Of a DNA stretch of 64,000 nucleotides, positions 41,686-57,100 are shown piece after piece. Made by a program: the position numbers and the translations under genes. The stretch is from Nematostella vectensis (lineage: Eukaryota; Cnidaria; Anthozoa; Actiniaria; Edwardsiidae). The notes under the pieces are model-generated. The model had not been told where the DNA came from. It was given only the letters and a program-made list of their open reading frames with translations, and made no database searches. The stretch spans positions 11,390,813 through 11,454,812 of the forward strand of contig NC_064041.1 of assembly GCF_932526225.1 (NCBI RefSeq), read 5' to 3'. The stretch's first letter is position 1, and each line of letters begins with the position of its first letter.

Positions 41686-44600
41686 ATGAGCTCCAAAACA
41701 GTCCAGAAAGTTGTTGCCAAGAAATTGTAAGTAACCTATGATATGAGACGAAATATGGTGAAGTCGTACATGTGATACCTCCCCTTTACAAACTTTCACT
41801 TTGTTTTCTCTTCTCGTTGTTATTGACATAGCAATAACAAAATACTATACCAAGCGAAAGGATAAGAGTGATTCGTAAATACCCACCACCGTTACTCTTG
41901 AGACTATTCCGTGTAAATGAGGGCGGTAGCAAGGGGCTAACTATGACCGAGGCAACATATGATGAGAAGCCACATGACTAAGGCAAGATATGGCTAAGAA
42001 TTGACAACTGAGTTGAACAACAAAATTACAGATTTTTTTTAGTCATGACTGAATCAAGTGCTTCAGCTTGCCTCATGTTGGCTTTTTGATGAATTTTGTT
42101 CAGTCATAACAACATGTGGCTTTTGGGCCAGAAATTAGCTGCCCAACCAGTTATCTCCAGTTGTTATTCTAGTATCAAAGCAAATGGCATTAAAAGTAGA
42201 AGAAAGGCATTTGTTATAAGTAAGCCTTTCCTGATATAAAGTACTCTGATATTTCTGGTAAACATAAGGTAAGAATAGTAAGAAGTCCAGGCTAACATAT
42301 AACATATATTTTTGTCGGAAATTTATGGCAAGAGCTAAAACTGTTGAACCCTTAAAATCTGTGGTTAATAACATGACAACTGTCCAACATGGATATAATT
42401 TGAGATCAGGAAATGAGAAAATAATAGGACCGCAAGCTAAAACTTGTAGGTTTAGAGATTTTGTGACTGTGCGCTATTGTTAGTGTCTGTGTGACGACCT
42501 CTCACTTGTAATTCAGCCATGATAGCTGCAATGGTGTAGAAATAAACATATATTATTATAACAAAATTTATTTGTAATTGAGGTTTAACAGATTTTGTAT
42601 ATGACATATAAAATTTTTGAGTTAGTGTCAGGAATATAACAAATTATGAGATGTTTAAGAATCTTCAGACTCAAATCAAAGCAATTACATTCAGGGCTAC
42701 ATTAATTGTTACACAAGAAGAAAATTCTAAATATTTAATGTTTTTCATGCCAGTACAAGTATTTAGCTTTGTATTCTAATAAGAGAGTTGAAATGTTTAA
42801 ATTTCAAAATTAAAATTATTTTGTGTACCTGCTACAAACTTGCTGCTATCACTTGATGCAACACTATGACTTGACAGTTTTGACAAATGGTGTTATTTTT
42901 TCTTGTAATGATAGAGGAAGCATAGTATCTTAAGAAGACCTATCATCCAACCAAGAAATATTATTCTGAAAGTTTCATTAAGTTTTCATATTGACTAGCC
43001 TAAATCTCTGTTTGTGAAGGGATTAAAAACTGTCTGTGTGTTTCAATCCAAAACACTCCAGGCCTTAGCAAAACACTATGTGTTACTGTGGTAAAATATC
43101 AATTATTAATTGATGTTCCCAGTGCCTTTGATAACTAGATCTCACTTAATGGAATTATATTGGTAGGTTATTACACTCAAATGGTTTATCAAGGAATATT
43201 ATAGGTGTGTTTGAGACAATAATCCATCAATTAGCCAATAACCATGAGCCAATTTGACCACAGATCTGCATAATAGTTCAACATGTTTTGTTTCTTGTGA
43301 ATGATATTGAAAAATTGTTATATCTGAACCTAGGGATGAAGAACACTTTATTAATATTTAATGGGAAGAACAAGAATTTTTGGGTTACCATGGTCCCATG
43401 ATTTGGTTACTTTGTGTTTTTTAACTTCAGGTTTTAAGGTAGTTGAAGGAGACATCACAAAGCCTGTAATAGGAATAATTTCTAGGGGAGTCAAGACACC
43501 AAATTGAAGAATGTTTAAGGAGCTAAATGTAAAGAGAATTGTTGAATACTGAAACACCCAGAGATGGTCGTCAAAATATTTTGAAATACTGGTGAAACTT
43601 ATGAAGAAAAGTTTAAATCAAGTGCCTCGACATGGTCGATGCAAGAGTTCTTGTCTATACTTCATTTCTGAAGACAGTGATACTGAAATTCAACATCAAA
43701 ATGGGTAAAGATATATAACACAGGGATCAAGTACATGATATTGATATTACCATAAGTAATGAATTCAATTTTTTAGGAAATACTATCTGGATGTAAAAAG
43801 AAGAGAGGATGCATTTGACCTTTCTGGGCCTTATTTACCAGCAGAGGATCCTAACCCATTAAGAGCTGTAAGTAGAAAAGCATATTTTTGATTGTTGCTA
43901 TTTCATACAGTAGAAATGTGTGATTCCTACAAGCCATAAACACATTGCCATTATTTGTTTCTATTTTGAATTAGGTTATGATCTTTAATTTCAGAAAAAA
44001 ATTTGACTTGACTCAGATATCAAATCTATTATGTCATCAAAATTGCAAATAATTTAAGTAAAAGTTTTATGTCATTAAGTTATATGTTTTTTAGGGGCCA
44101 ACTCTTGCTTATGATGGCATCCATGACAGAAGTCTAAAACATTACTACAGAGATAACAACATCAAGAAACAACTACAGCACATGAAAATTCCACAAAACA
44201 TGCATCGTTCAAGAGAGAAAACTATCCGGCGCTATGTCGACACAACCATGGCGTCTGTAGACTACCGCTTAAAGGCAGGCCCTATATCGCCGTATGCTTT
44301 TCCACAGACGGTACACCCCAGACCACCACCCCACAGACCCAAGGCTTTGATGACAGTGGACGAGTATTTCAGGACAAGGAAGGGATCTAAGCGAAGGTTA
44401 GTGCATATAGTTATTAATCCTGTTATGTAATACTATGCCAGAGACTTATTATAGCATTATAGCATTAATAAAACTAAGGTATCTAATGGAAATTATCTCT
44501 AGAAAAACTCCTGTGCACATTGTTGGAAAACCAAGGCGCATATCAAGAAGATCCCCTCCTCAACACATTGACAAGAATGAGCGTGAGCGATTAGTGAATA

Positions 44601-47600
44601 TGGCTAGCAAGCTTATTGTAGCCACGGTAAGAACACCATTGCTTAAAATTAAAAGGCATCATCTCATTCTGGAGGTCATGAAGGCATGCCCCCACCCAAC
44701 TTTTAATTCAAATTCAACACCCTCTTTTTCAATTATTCCCTGTCCCACCCCGCCTTAAGCTAGCTCCCTTCTTGAGCTCCACTGTTCTTCAAAGTAGCTC
44801 TCAATTTTGCTGTACTCAGACAGTTGCCTTTGTTTTGTACCTCTGATATTAAAAAGTACAGACCAGCAGCGTCAGCAAAACGATCACTAACCTTGGTTGG
44901 GAGTGCTTAAAAGATCATCGGGACAAAAAAGATTTGGAACTTTTGTACAAAATCCAACACCAACTTGTAAATATTCAATTTCCTGTAGAGATCACACCTT
45001 GCTCCTTAAGAACTAGGGGTCACAATGTTAAATATAAGCAGCTACCTAGCAGAGTAGATGCTTACAAATATTCATTTTTCACCCAAAGTATCCCTATGTG
45101 GAATAGTCTACCAGACACAGTAATCAAGGCCAAAGATCTCACGACCTTTAAGGCAGGCCTTTAGCTGGCCACTTTATTGCAACATTAGACTCAGCTAAAT
45201 GCAATTATACAATTTAAAGATTAAAGATTTAAAACATTCTTCCTTAATCTGTAGGAGACAGTGGCCTTACCACAACAGAAGATGCAAAGTAAAGGCTTCC
45301 AAGCTAATGAGGAGGTAGAGTTTACTGTTTTTCCACAGGACAATAAAAAATTGGTTCAGCAAAAATGCTCAGAATTTATACAATTTGCTGATAATCACTC
45401 AAACTTGCTTTCTCTTAAATGTTGTTCATGCACTGCTGAGATCTCATGCTTTGTTATTCTTTGTAGGAGCTGCCTCCATTGCAAAGTAGCAGCCGGCGAC
45501 ATTCAAGCACAACTGAATCCCCCTTTACCTCAGGGCATGAGTCTGAGAGTTCCCATGATGCAATGAAGCCAGCCCCACCCAAGGTTAGATCCATACATCA
45601 CAATTGTGATGATCCATATATCAGAATTGTGCCCTGCCTAGACTAATTTGGATTGTGCACATAAACAGGTCTATGTCTGAATTAGTTATAGTGCAACTTG
45701 TAAAACTGTATGTGTGGAATGTTAATTTTCTTATGACAAATCACAAGCAAAAATTCAGGCACAAGTTTTTGCAACTTCTGCGTCTTCCTTGCACCGTGTC
45801 TCAAACACAGCTCTTAATCAATTCTATTTATAATATTTTGAATTGTTTGATACCCTGGATTAATGGTACCTGGTTTACCATTCTTATTCCAGAACAAACC
45901 TTCGTCAGCACATAGACGTAGACCTCAATCTTCCTTCTTCAAGTCCTCATCTTTTGAAAGCCCAGGGAAGAGCACAAGTGGAGTCCATGTGGTCCTCCCT
46001 GCAGGAGCAGAAACAGACACTGACAAAATAAAGTAAGTATATACACTAATAAGAAAGAACATGGGAAGTGGGAAGAAAAACTTGTTATTTGCTCACAGCT
46101 AACATTGTTGATAAAACTGATAATAAAAAATGGTCCAAGATACACATTGGTAATAAAACCAGGTGGTGATGAGAAAACTTTAGAAATTCGAATTGTTTTT
46201 TGAAATTCCTGAAAGCACAGGGGCGTAGCCAAGGGGGTGGCCCAAGGGGCCCGGGCCCCCCCTTCTAGCAGCCAAAAATTCAGTAACTGTATGAGACATT
46301 ATCTAAAATGCAGGAGAATATGCCTTGAAAGGGCCTTTTGGGCCCCTCCTGTTAAAAATCCTGGCAACACAGCTGAAGCAATCCTTTTAGAAGCTTGTTC
46401 TTCCACTGACTGAGACACAATACAATGTGTTTCATTGCTTTTCTTGTGAAGTGTATAACCCCTAAAGAAGCATCTCAGAATAAGTGATCATTTTTCAAAC
46501 CCGAATTTCTCCTCAGGTACCTAATGGACAGAATGAATCTCGATGGGCGTGGCACGTCTGTGATGGCCTCCCCCCGACAGGTGGACTCGAGACGACCAAA
46601 GAGTGCAATCTACCCTTCTAAATCTGAGGGATTCACTAGTACAGGGGTCAACCCAATCCCCTCTCCATATGAATATGATGATGACTTTTACAGCGATGAG
46701 GATTCTCCGCACCCAGCATCCTCACCAAAGATGTCATGGATGGAAGGGGACCACGAAAAGATTGACATGTCTACACAGACTGTGGTCCATTCAGGTACCT
46801 TTTAATTTTAATTTCATTTTGGTTTATTTAAACCTGATTTTTCCCCACTAAATGAGACAGTGGAACATCGATATAACAAGGGATCGTTATATCGAGATTA
46901 TTTTCTAGTTATACAATTGTTGGAGAGGCCGAGAATATCGATAGATTGAGTATCACTATCAAGGTTCCCTTTTACTAATACTGGATTCTAGTAGGTATTT
47001 TTTTAATGTCACTATCTCCTGTAGCGTTATATAATTTTGGATTCAAAGAACAAACAAGGAAGCATTTATTACAGGCCTAGGAATATCGAGGATGCACAAT
47101 ACAGAAACATTAAGACAATATTTTGGGGCACAGCCACGCCCCTACAGGTCATTTCCTTATCTTTGTTTTTTTCAAATATTGGGGGGCACGGGCCCCCGGT
47201 GCCCCACCCCCTGTTACGGCCCTGTATTTTAAAAGGTTTTTAGTAAACAGAGAACTAAGTTTTTCCTCATTTCCTTTCTACTTATTCGAATGGCATAGTT
47301 ATAATTGTTTCGAAAAACTGGTCAAAAAGCAGGGCCGTATCCAGTATGAGGCATGTGAGGCACAAATTTTGATGTTTAGTGTTTCACAATTGAAAAGTAT
47401 TTGATACAACACCTGCTTTTGTTGGATTTATCATCCTGTGGCTAGCTTTGCCTCGGTAAATTTTTGATTCTGGCTACAGGCCTGAAAAGTATACGTACAT
47501 CGTTACCCCCACAAACGCATTAATTTCATTATTCAACCAATGAGAAAATAAATAGAACATGACGACAACGTCTTACTGTAATAGGGTCAATCAGAACTCT

Positions 47601-50600
47601 TATTCTCGCATAGTGGGACGGACCACACCCTCCCCCAACTCCCCCCTCCCTCAAAACCGAAAAAACGCGTGATTTCTTAGCGAAGTAATCAATTGGCTTA
47701 CTTTTTTAAAGCCTTGTTCTGTCTAATGTACAGGAACACAGACAAGGTTCACCGAAGTAAATGATGAGCCGAAAGAGAGAGAAGTTTTTATTCCTTCCAA
47801 ACTATCCTGGGCTGACAGAGGGACAACCGACGCTGTCGACTCCAGGCCCCCTGTTGCCGTAGCAACGAGTGGCGCGGCCACTGTCAACGAGCCAACCAAC
47901 ACAGCAACGGAAATAGAAACGCAGACGCGGAACAGAGATCTGGAACCGAAAGGTAATAATTGACGTTGGATTAGTCCTTAAAACAATTTGACGGTATTGA
48001 AAAGCTTGTAAAGTCTGGACATTATTCTCCGTGTTTTTATTGAGCTTTTTAGCAAAATGTTGATTCGATATGCACATAGGTTTTGTTATTGGCAGATATA
48101 TTATCTGCTAAATTTGTGGAATGTTTGTTGAACGTGGCTCGTTTTTTTGACCTTTTGCATTTTTCCGTTGTCAAAATCTGCTTCGCAGACTCTTGTTCCA
48201 ATAAGCTCCGACATGATTCATGTTTCTACGAGACCTTGTGGTTCACATGGGTGGTGGTTCTACGAGTGTTTTACTAGAGAGCAACATAAAAGAGATTAGT
48301 AAGGAGGTCCTGTTAATTAAAACTAAACAACGAAATTCTGCAGAAACTATTTTTGGGGGTTTGTTGTCTAAAGCACACTTCCGGGTCCCAGTCAAAGATC
48401 ATCCCTAATTCCCCGTTTACTTAGAAAATGTATGTCATTCACAAGAAGTATACGATCAATTTGCTAGCCTTGGTAGAGGAGAAAGCATTTGGCTATATTT
48501 ACTGGCTTGAGATCACTTTAAAGTGTATTCTTGGATATGGATCATGGGTTTTTGCATGTCAAAGCGTTTCAAAGGTACAGACACATGGATGGTAAAGGTT
48601 TAGAGAAAACTGAAAGCCCAATCTTAACAAACTTATCTTTGTGAGAGGTCTTGTTCACAAAGAAACGTGTGAATCAGATTGGTTTATGCTTTCGTGCAAA
48701 GTTTTATACAATACGCCGTTTTTGAAAGAAATGCACGACTTACGAGATCCAATATGCTTAATGTCGAATTGTTTTTTTCCCTTCTTAATTTGTTGTTGAT
48801 AATTGCTTATATGCTACCAGTTTTACCTTTTTTAACAAATTATCGAAAATAAACAAAATTTGCATTTGTCAAGCCAATCACCCCGTATGGTAAAAAGAAG
48901 ATACGACGTGGTCGAGTCGAAGGCATAGGAACTCATGACTTACAACGAAACACATCTTAGGATCGAAATTGTATGTTTTGTGGAGGGTGGAAACCGAAGA
49001 ACCAGGAGAAAAACCCTTGCACCAAAGGAAATACCATTTAACTCAACCAAAAGACCAACTCATGTCGAAACGTGTAAAAACCCGGGACCAAGTGTTGAAA
49101 AAGGCACCAACTGCACCAGCCATGCTTTTTATTAATTGCATTTATTTATCTGCTTTTAGTCATCACATATGAGGTCTACATCAAGACGGGTGACCGCCTG
49201 GGGGCTGGTACGAAGGCCACCGTCAAGATTACCATATTTGGAGAGTACGGAAATTCCGGAGAAAGACAACTCTTACGATCCAAGACGCATCGATCGAAAT
49301 TTCAGCGCGGCCAGGTCGATGTGTTCGCAATCGATTCCCTTTTTCTTGGAAAGATACTGAGCGTTCGTGTCGGGCACAACGAAACGAGGCTTGGTGAGTT
49401 TTTGGCCCTTGAATCGTTCGTTGTATAAACACTCCTACTTTGATTCCCTCTATCCAAAAAAAGGATTAATTGGTCATTTTTTCCGATTGAGTTATTGAGA
49501 CAAGAAATAAAACCCAATGTCTTCTTTCCTCGTTTTGTAAGTTTCAGTGAGGTTTTAGTGATGGTATGGGCAAAAAAACATATATACCGTTAATAATCTA
49601 TTGATGGAAAATTAAGTATCAAAGAGAAAATGGCCCGCTTAATGGGTAAACACCCCCCCATCCACGAACTCCCCCTAGAGCCTGCCTCTAGAGCCAAAGT
49701 TTTCCAAGAAGCTTCCATTCTCTATTAAGCTCCCCTTCGTAAAACACTTTCTTAAGTACATAAAAAAAGGATATCAAATTTCAATGTGAACGTAGAAAAA
49801 GCATATACAATAGTTTACAAAATCTAAGATTTTTGTTTTGGCCCAAAAATACCTGGTGTTAAAAAACGCGGTTTTGAAATAAGCCCCCTCTCCATTATGC
49901 TCCCTTTACCTGCGTTTAGACGAAAAAGAAATAAGCCCGCGGATGCCTCCACCTTTCAACTTGAGGGATAAAAATAAATAGATCAGAACCTTGACGTTCT
50001 TTGTGCTCGCTACAGGCTACGGCTGGTTCCTCGACAAGGTGTATGTCAAAGAGGGCGTGGATGCGACACGTGCTTTTGAGTTCAAGTGCAACCGCTGGTT
50101 CTCGTCACGTGACGATGATGGACAGGTCATGAGGGACCTCCCCGTTTATGACGTCGTGCCAGGTTGGTAGCAGGTTTTTGTCCCGGAGATGCTAACTATT
50201 GATTTTAATAGATTATTTTTGTTGACTTAGCACTGTTAGCCTGCAATGCGTTTATCCGGTGATTTTATAGCCGCCATCTTGGATTTTGAGCAAAATGAAA
50301 AACGTTCTTCATTTTTGCTCAAAATCTAAGATGGCGGCTACGAATCGCTCGACGTCGGCTTTTCGCTATAAAAACACCGGGTAAAACGCCTGCATTACAG
50401 GGTGGAGCCAAATGTGGTCTTATTAGGGTAAGCTCTCTTAGTTCCAAAACGTGGTTGTTTTTGTAACCTACAGCGCACATTGGCTCAATACGTGATGCGT
50501 AATTATAATCAGTAGATCTCATTGTTTCAACGTAACTGTAAATACCATTGGTTGAATACTCCTAACGTCACTCTAAACTTGGACTCTATTTGGACAACCT

Positions 50601-51125
50601 GGATGAAGAGAAAGTAATGAATTGATTTTTTTTCGTTTTAGCATCACATGTTGCAGCGATTCTTCCCAAAGTAGTAGAGAGGCAAGATGACCAGTTTTTC
50701 AGCCCGAGCGACAGCGAAACCACCCAAAGCGAAGGCGAGGAGACTCCTCGGGAATACGAACCACGGCCGAGGGAAACTCGACACAGCAAAGCTAAAACAA
50801 AAGCAAAGAAATCGAAACCCAAACCGAAAGCCGAAGTTTTAGACGAGGAAGGTGGATTCAAGCCAGTGCCAGCTGAGAACCTTTTTGAAGTCAGCGACGA
50901 GGAGAACGATAACGATAAAGATAACGAAGAGGACCGTTTTTTTGAGCCGAGTCAGGAGGCTAGCGGGTCAGAACACAGTGATGAGGAAGTGGTTGACAGA
51001 AAACCGCCCAAAAATGTCACCAACAAACCGCCGCCTGCACCAGCGAAGAAACCCAGCAAGGTGAGATGTCAGCTGTGAGTGATGAAATCATCTGGATAAT
51101 CATGGTGATATGATTTCATCATTCC

Positions 51126-51156
<31 letters not shown>

Positions 51157-54100
51157 GTCATCATCACTATCATAGTCTACGAAAGGGTTTATGTGGTTTA
51201 ACCCCCCACCCCACCCCACCCCACTCCCCCTTTGGGCTGCCAGAAAACCATATGTAAAAAAAAAATAATAATTACCCCCTTCCCTCCTTTGTCACTGAGC
51301 CAAACCCCTTCAGCGAAAAGCTAGATCCGGCCCTGATCATTCCCACCAGCAACAACGCTAGGACCAACGACATATATGTAAATCATTTAAAAAAAGATCC
51401 AAACTAAAATTTAATGCAGTGTTAAAAAACGATTACTTCTTTTCTCTTCAATAGTGAGCAACATTTAAAATACATAAACGCTCCAATCTAGAATTGAAAC
51501 TCGATGAAAGGCTCGAAATCTAGCCGCAAAGCTGCGAAAGATCATTGATATAACCGTTTCTCCAACTGTTCAGCAGCAGCTAAAACCCAAACCTATTTCC
51601 CCCCTATCGAACAGGTGAAGCACTTACCTAAACTCGCAGCAGTAAAGAAAGAAAAGGATAAGTCTTCCTCAAGCGAAGAGGAGAGAGCAAAGAGTGGGGA
51701 AGAAGAAAGGGAAGAGGAGGAGAAGGAAAAGGAAGAGGAGGAGCAAGTGACACCCGAAGAGCCGCGCAGCTCCGAGGAGGAGAGCAAACCGAAACCAGGA
51801 AGACCCAAGGTGAGATTCTTCTCTTTGCTTATAAACAGTGTGTGAGGCAGATTTCACAGTGACTTTCTACTATGAGGATGTAACTTGGAACTCCTCGGAA
51901 AAGATTGTACTATTCGGGGTTGATTTGGCATTACTCGTAAGTGACTCAATAGCACTGGATATTGGCTTCTAGCCTTATTCGGTACTTTTCGGGATAAACT
52001 CGGGATGGGCTCGGTTCTTTTGGGATAAACTCGGGGCTGATACATTCACGTTATAGTCCTCAATGAAATGCTGCTTGTATGTCGCATGCTGATTGGCTCT
52101 CGTCTTTTGCACAGGGTACCCACCACCTGCGCCTTGTCACGACAGCAGTGTCGCCATTTCTAAAATCTCGCGCCAAGAAACAACCCTCGCCAATCGCTGA
52201 GGAACCGAGCCCTGAGACCCCACGCAAACCGGAACCGGAAGTGACGCAAGATCGGGACGAAAGCGACGAGGAGCCACAAGTCGAGTTTACTCCGACGGAA
52301 AAGAAAAAGGTACGATAAGCGTTTTAAGGTAATTCCCTTGAATTGCACTGCGAACCCCTTCTGCGCATAGTGGCGCGCGCTGTTTGTTCGAATTTTCCGG
52401 TATTAAGTGCGCGCGCGCGCCATAGTTGTACAAAAAAACAAAGCAAAAGGCGCACGTTTTTTTACTTAAAATCGCTTTGACAGAAAAACGAAGTCGGTTA
52501 CCCCCATTTTTTATTTGCTCAAATAGTTAAATATATACGGAAAAATGATATACTGAAAGAAGAAAAAAAGGTGGGTTGTAGAAGTTTTGTTATTTCGCTT
52601 AAAAGCCGTAAAAATACTTCAAAATGGCGCTTTTTACCGTATGAATAGTGGCCAAAATAGTGTCTTTTAGTGCGATCTCTTAAAATTTGATTTGTTTTGA
52701 ACATTAGCTACTACGGGTTATTGTTTAGGAGATCGGATTTTGGCAGCTCGACAAACAGAACTTAGTTTTCTAAAGACTATAGGCACTCTTTTTGAAACAT
52801 AAGAGATGGGATTTTTCCTTGCGCGATCAGTAAAAACGCGTCAACTTTACGCCCCTCTGTTGTGAAAACGAGGTCGGTACCCCCATATTTTTATAACATT
52901 TTTTGAAAGCCCTTAACTTCAATATTGTTTATGCCAAGTTTTAAAAAATTCTGGGTTGTAGAACTATTTCAAGGGAATTACCTTAAACATGGAAATGGCA
53001 AGTCGGTGTGCTTTTCTGGCTTCGCAATCGTCTCGTACTTATTCTATTCTACAAAACAGAGCTCTCCAATGAACCCGTTGTTTTCAGCCCTTCAAAGCTA
53101 AACTTAATTTTTCCATAAATTCATTCCATGCACAGGCTGAGCGCCCGACTTCCGCTCACAGCACGCATAGCGAGGACTTCGAGGAAGGCTTCCGTGCTGG
53201 TATTAGGAAAAAGCAGGAAGAGGAAAGGATGAAGCACCGAGCCTCCATCTCCGAGAGCGAGAACGTCTTCAGGACAGGTAGGGCCCGCACTACAAGTGCA
53301 ACGGTGTACCATTCTTAACATGCGCGAACTCAAATTTCTTTATTACAAGCCGTTGCTGTGAGCTTCTACTTTGGCGGATCTTATGTCCTCAGTGTCGGGT
53401 GCGGCTGGAAATACAGCCTTGCTATTTACCTCCTGTACTGTTGACCCACAATCTTTGGAAGCCCGGTTCAAACAGCGCCAACATTGTCGGGCATAATGGC
53501 ACAGTTATGGCAGCGACTCTGGTTAGGAGTGCGCAACTTCCCAGCTATGGGTTTAACTAGTCCTCACCCTGCCTGGGGTTACGTTACGTGGCATGCTAGC
53601 GTTGTGAGAATGAATCGGATTTGAGAGTGACTTGCTATGGGTTTAACTAGTCCTCACCCTGCCTGGGGTTACGTTACGTGGCATGCTAGCGTTGTGAGAA
53701 TGAATCGGATTTGAGAGTGACTTGCTATGGGTTTAACTAGTCCTCACCCTGCCTGGGGTTACGTTACGTGGCATGCTAGCGTTGTGAGAATGAATCGGAT
53801 TTGAGAGTGACTTGCTATGGGTTTAACTAGTCCTCACCCTGACTGGGGTTACGTTACGTGGCATGCTAGCGTTGTGAGAATGAATCGGATTTGAGAGTGA
53901 CTTGCTATGGGTTTAACTAGTCCTCACCCTGCCTGGGGTTACGTTACGTGGCATGCTAGCGTTGTGAGAATGAATCGGATTTGAGAGTGACTTGCTAATA
54001 TAAGGTGTAGTTGATTGGGCATAATTCGGTAAAGTGACTCGATAGCATTGGAAAGTGACTTCTTGACTTATTCGTTACTTTTCGGGATAAACTCGGGACC

Positions 54101-57100
54101 GACTCGGTACTTTTGGGGATAAACTCGGGACCGGCTCGGTACTTTTGGGGATTAACTCGGGACTGACTCGGTACTTTTTTTTAGATAAAGTCGCTACTGA
54201 CTGGTGCAATCTGGTTATCCGGGAGTGATTCTCCGGAACACATTCTGTAATTACCCAAAAACTCTGGAGTCTTGTATCTAAATTTCTGCCTTTCCTAGGC
54301 CCCTCTATCCATGACGCCGCCAAGAAAGGTGACTTGGCGCGCATCAAAGAACTGATCGGTGTCGCACCAGCCATGAAGAGTGTCCCAGATGAGAAAGGCA
54401 TGACGGCACTGCACATCGCCTCGTCCAACGGACACCTGGATTGCGTCAAGTGGCTAGCGGTCAGCGGTGTGGACCTAGGACAGGAGACGCCAACAGGTTA
54501 CACTGCCATCCACCTTGCGGCGATGGGAGGTCACGTGAATTGCATGATGGTGAGTGAAAGGATCTTTGGGGTCTCTGTATCGGCGGGGGCATAATACAAG
54601 TAAAAACCGCCATCCACCTTTCTGCGATGGGAGAGTAATAGGAGCTTTGGGGTCCCTGTGTCGACGGGGCATGGTGATGGAGGCCCACTAAAAGACCGCC
54701 CCCTACTTAGTGGGAATGGGAGGTCAATAGGAGCTTTGGGGTTCCTGTGTCAGCGGGGGCACGGGGATACAGGGTGAACCACTATCTATAACATTTCGCT
54801 TGATGTCTTTTCGCTGCCATGAAGATAAAAGGAGATAACACTATGTGTATTTTTAGATCCTCTCCGCAATGGGAAGTGTAGTCAACTGTAAAACTGTGGA
54901 CGATCAGACGCCACTTCACCTTGCAGCCATGAGGTACCTAGATATTAATATGCATTACTCTTGTCGTTACTCCGGTAATGAAGAAAAAGAGATAGTATGT
55001 ATATAGCGCTTACATCAACCATGTTCCAAATGCTTCACAGCTACAATACTAATGCATATTAAAGAAGGTCAATCACGCCGCCATGTTACGCTCCCTCACA
55101 ATGCTGACTTACTCAAACAATCTTTTTCCATCGGCTAATTAGAGCAAGTGACTGAGATGCTTTCAATCAAATGCCGTTAATAAAGTTTTTAACTTCTACC
55201 GTGGGTGGTTATTTTTAAGTTTTCTTTCAAAAAAGCCCATGTTTTTTCAATGGTAAAAAATAATAAAGGAGTTGTTGATTGACCAACTTTAAGAAAGGCC
55301 CATCATGGAGCTGAGGAGCACAAGCTTCTCGTAAGCTAATACCTGTTCAACGTTAACCCGTTCAAGATGAAATTTAGGGTTGAGAAACAGAAACATGCTC
55401 TCCATATCTCTACCGGGAATCGGACCCGTTTCATCAGTGAAGTGAGAGGCACTATACGCTGACTTGCTACAACTCTGATGTGTGATGTAATAAAAACCAC
55501 GCCTTGCATTTTTAGACCCGGATTCTCCACCGTTATCTTATCGCAATATTCCATGCGTCGTGCTGAAGCGTTCATGTAGAAAAGTTTAATTTTTCAGTAG
55601 CGTACCATTAAGCTAGATCAGTGAATTAATCTATTGGATTTCACACTCCTATAGTGGTCACCTAGAATGTGTCAAGTGGCTGTTGGCAAACCGTTCCCGG
55701 ACGGAAGCAGAAGATTCTAACGGTCGCACTGCACTAGACATCGCCGAGGAGTACGGACATGAAGACATTGTCAAACTACTCAAGAAATTCAGTAAGTTCC
55801 CCCTGTTAGGTGGCCATAACGTCACAAACTACACTAGTTTTCTACTGAAGACTTTCTTGATTCCATACTCCATAACGAAATACATGGGGCTTTCCTGATT
55901 ACATCAGTTTTTCGCCTTTTTATGGCCTTAGAACTGTGCACGTCGATAATTTCCTCGTGAACTTACAGGAATTCGTATCTTTTGTTTTGCTGCTCGCCAT
56001 CTCGGCAAAAACGCCCAGACCCTAACGTTTTAGAATATCACAGGTTTCCCGCGCGCTCGCCCCAGGCTCTTTTATACCATTTCGAAACAACAAAAGCCAT
56101 TGATTGATATGGCCATATATGTAGTAAACGTCTCGCACGCAATGATTTTCCATGATGTAAATTAATTATTTTATAGAAAAAGAGCTGACTCGCCAGGACA
56201 GCACTCTCGCGCAACTGATGACTGCCGAGAAAAAGCGGCGAAAGAGGTAAAAAAAAAATGATGCATTATCTCGTAGAGAGATTGCCTTGCAAGCCAGTAG
56301 GCGATTTAGCTGGAAATCGTCAGCGAGAACTAACAGAATTTTGAAAACCGCAGTAAACACCTTGTGAAAAGCTCTTTTTTAATCAAATTACAACATGAGT
56401 CTCTCCCTTGTCTTTACAGTAACGAGTCCATGGTGAGCGATAACGATGGCGCACCCTCTAAGGTATCGGACAGTGGCGTGGGAGGGATGGAGAGCGAAGA
56501 GGACAACTGGATCAGTGATGCCGAGGTACATAGCATAGAGACATTTAGCACCGCGTTTTCAGAATTAACAGCAAATGGAAAACCGCGGTTAGCTGTTACC
56601 AGTTTGCGGTTTGACGTACTGGCGAAAACGTAGTTTGGCGGGAAATGTGGCATTTGGCGGGAAAAAGTGCAAAACATGTGCTCGACTTCAACCGAGCCAA
56701 AAGTGCAAATTGTCAATAAAAATATATAATTTCAAGATTCCCAGAGGTTTGACGTTTCAGAGAAAAAACGCGGTAGATGGCTTCCTTCAAGGCGAGGTTT
56801 TTGTAGTTGTAATAATTGCTGAGGTTTTTGCTCTTCTTGTTTTGAATATTTGCGGTTTGTAAATGCCTAGATGTCTAAATGTTAATGCTGATCTTTCACA
56901 TACAACATGTAGTGAACCACTGAACCACCCCGCATGCGCAGTTATAGGTTACCGCTGGACTTATACTGACTCTTTCTTTACAGGACGACAATAACGAGGA
57001 CGGAGTCATGAAGGACCGCCGCACCGAGTCCAAACGAGCCCCAGATCGGCCAGACTCGGCATCACGCAGTCGAACCGACTCTATTGTTAGCGCCGAGGTA

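Noticed and set aside
45315..45566. Continuation of PLAT-ankyrin exon 5 past 45314
   Set aside because: The next acceptor at 45466 restores the same phase and gives a Ser/Pro-rich peptide like its neighbours; the read-through peptide is Cys-rich and unlike them.
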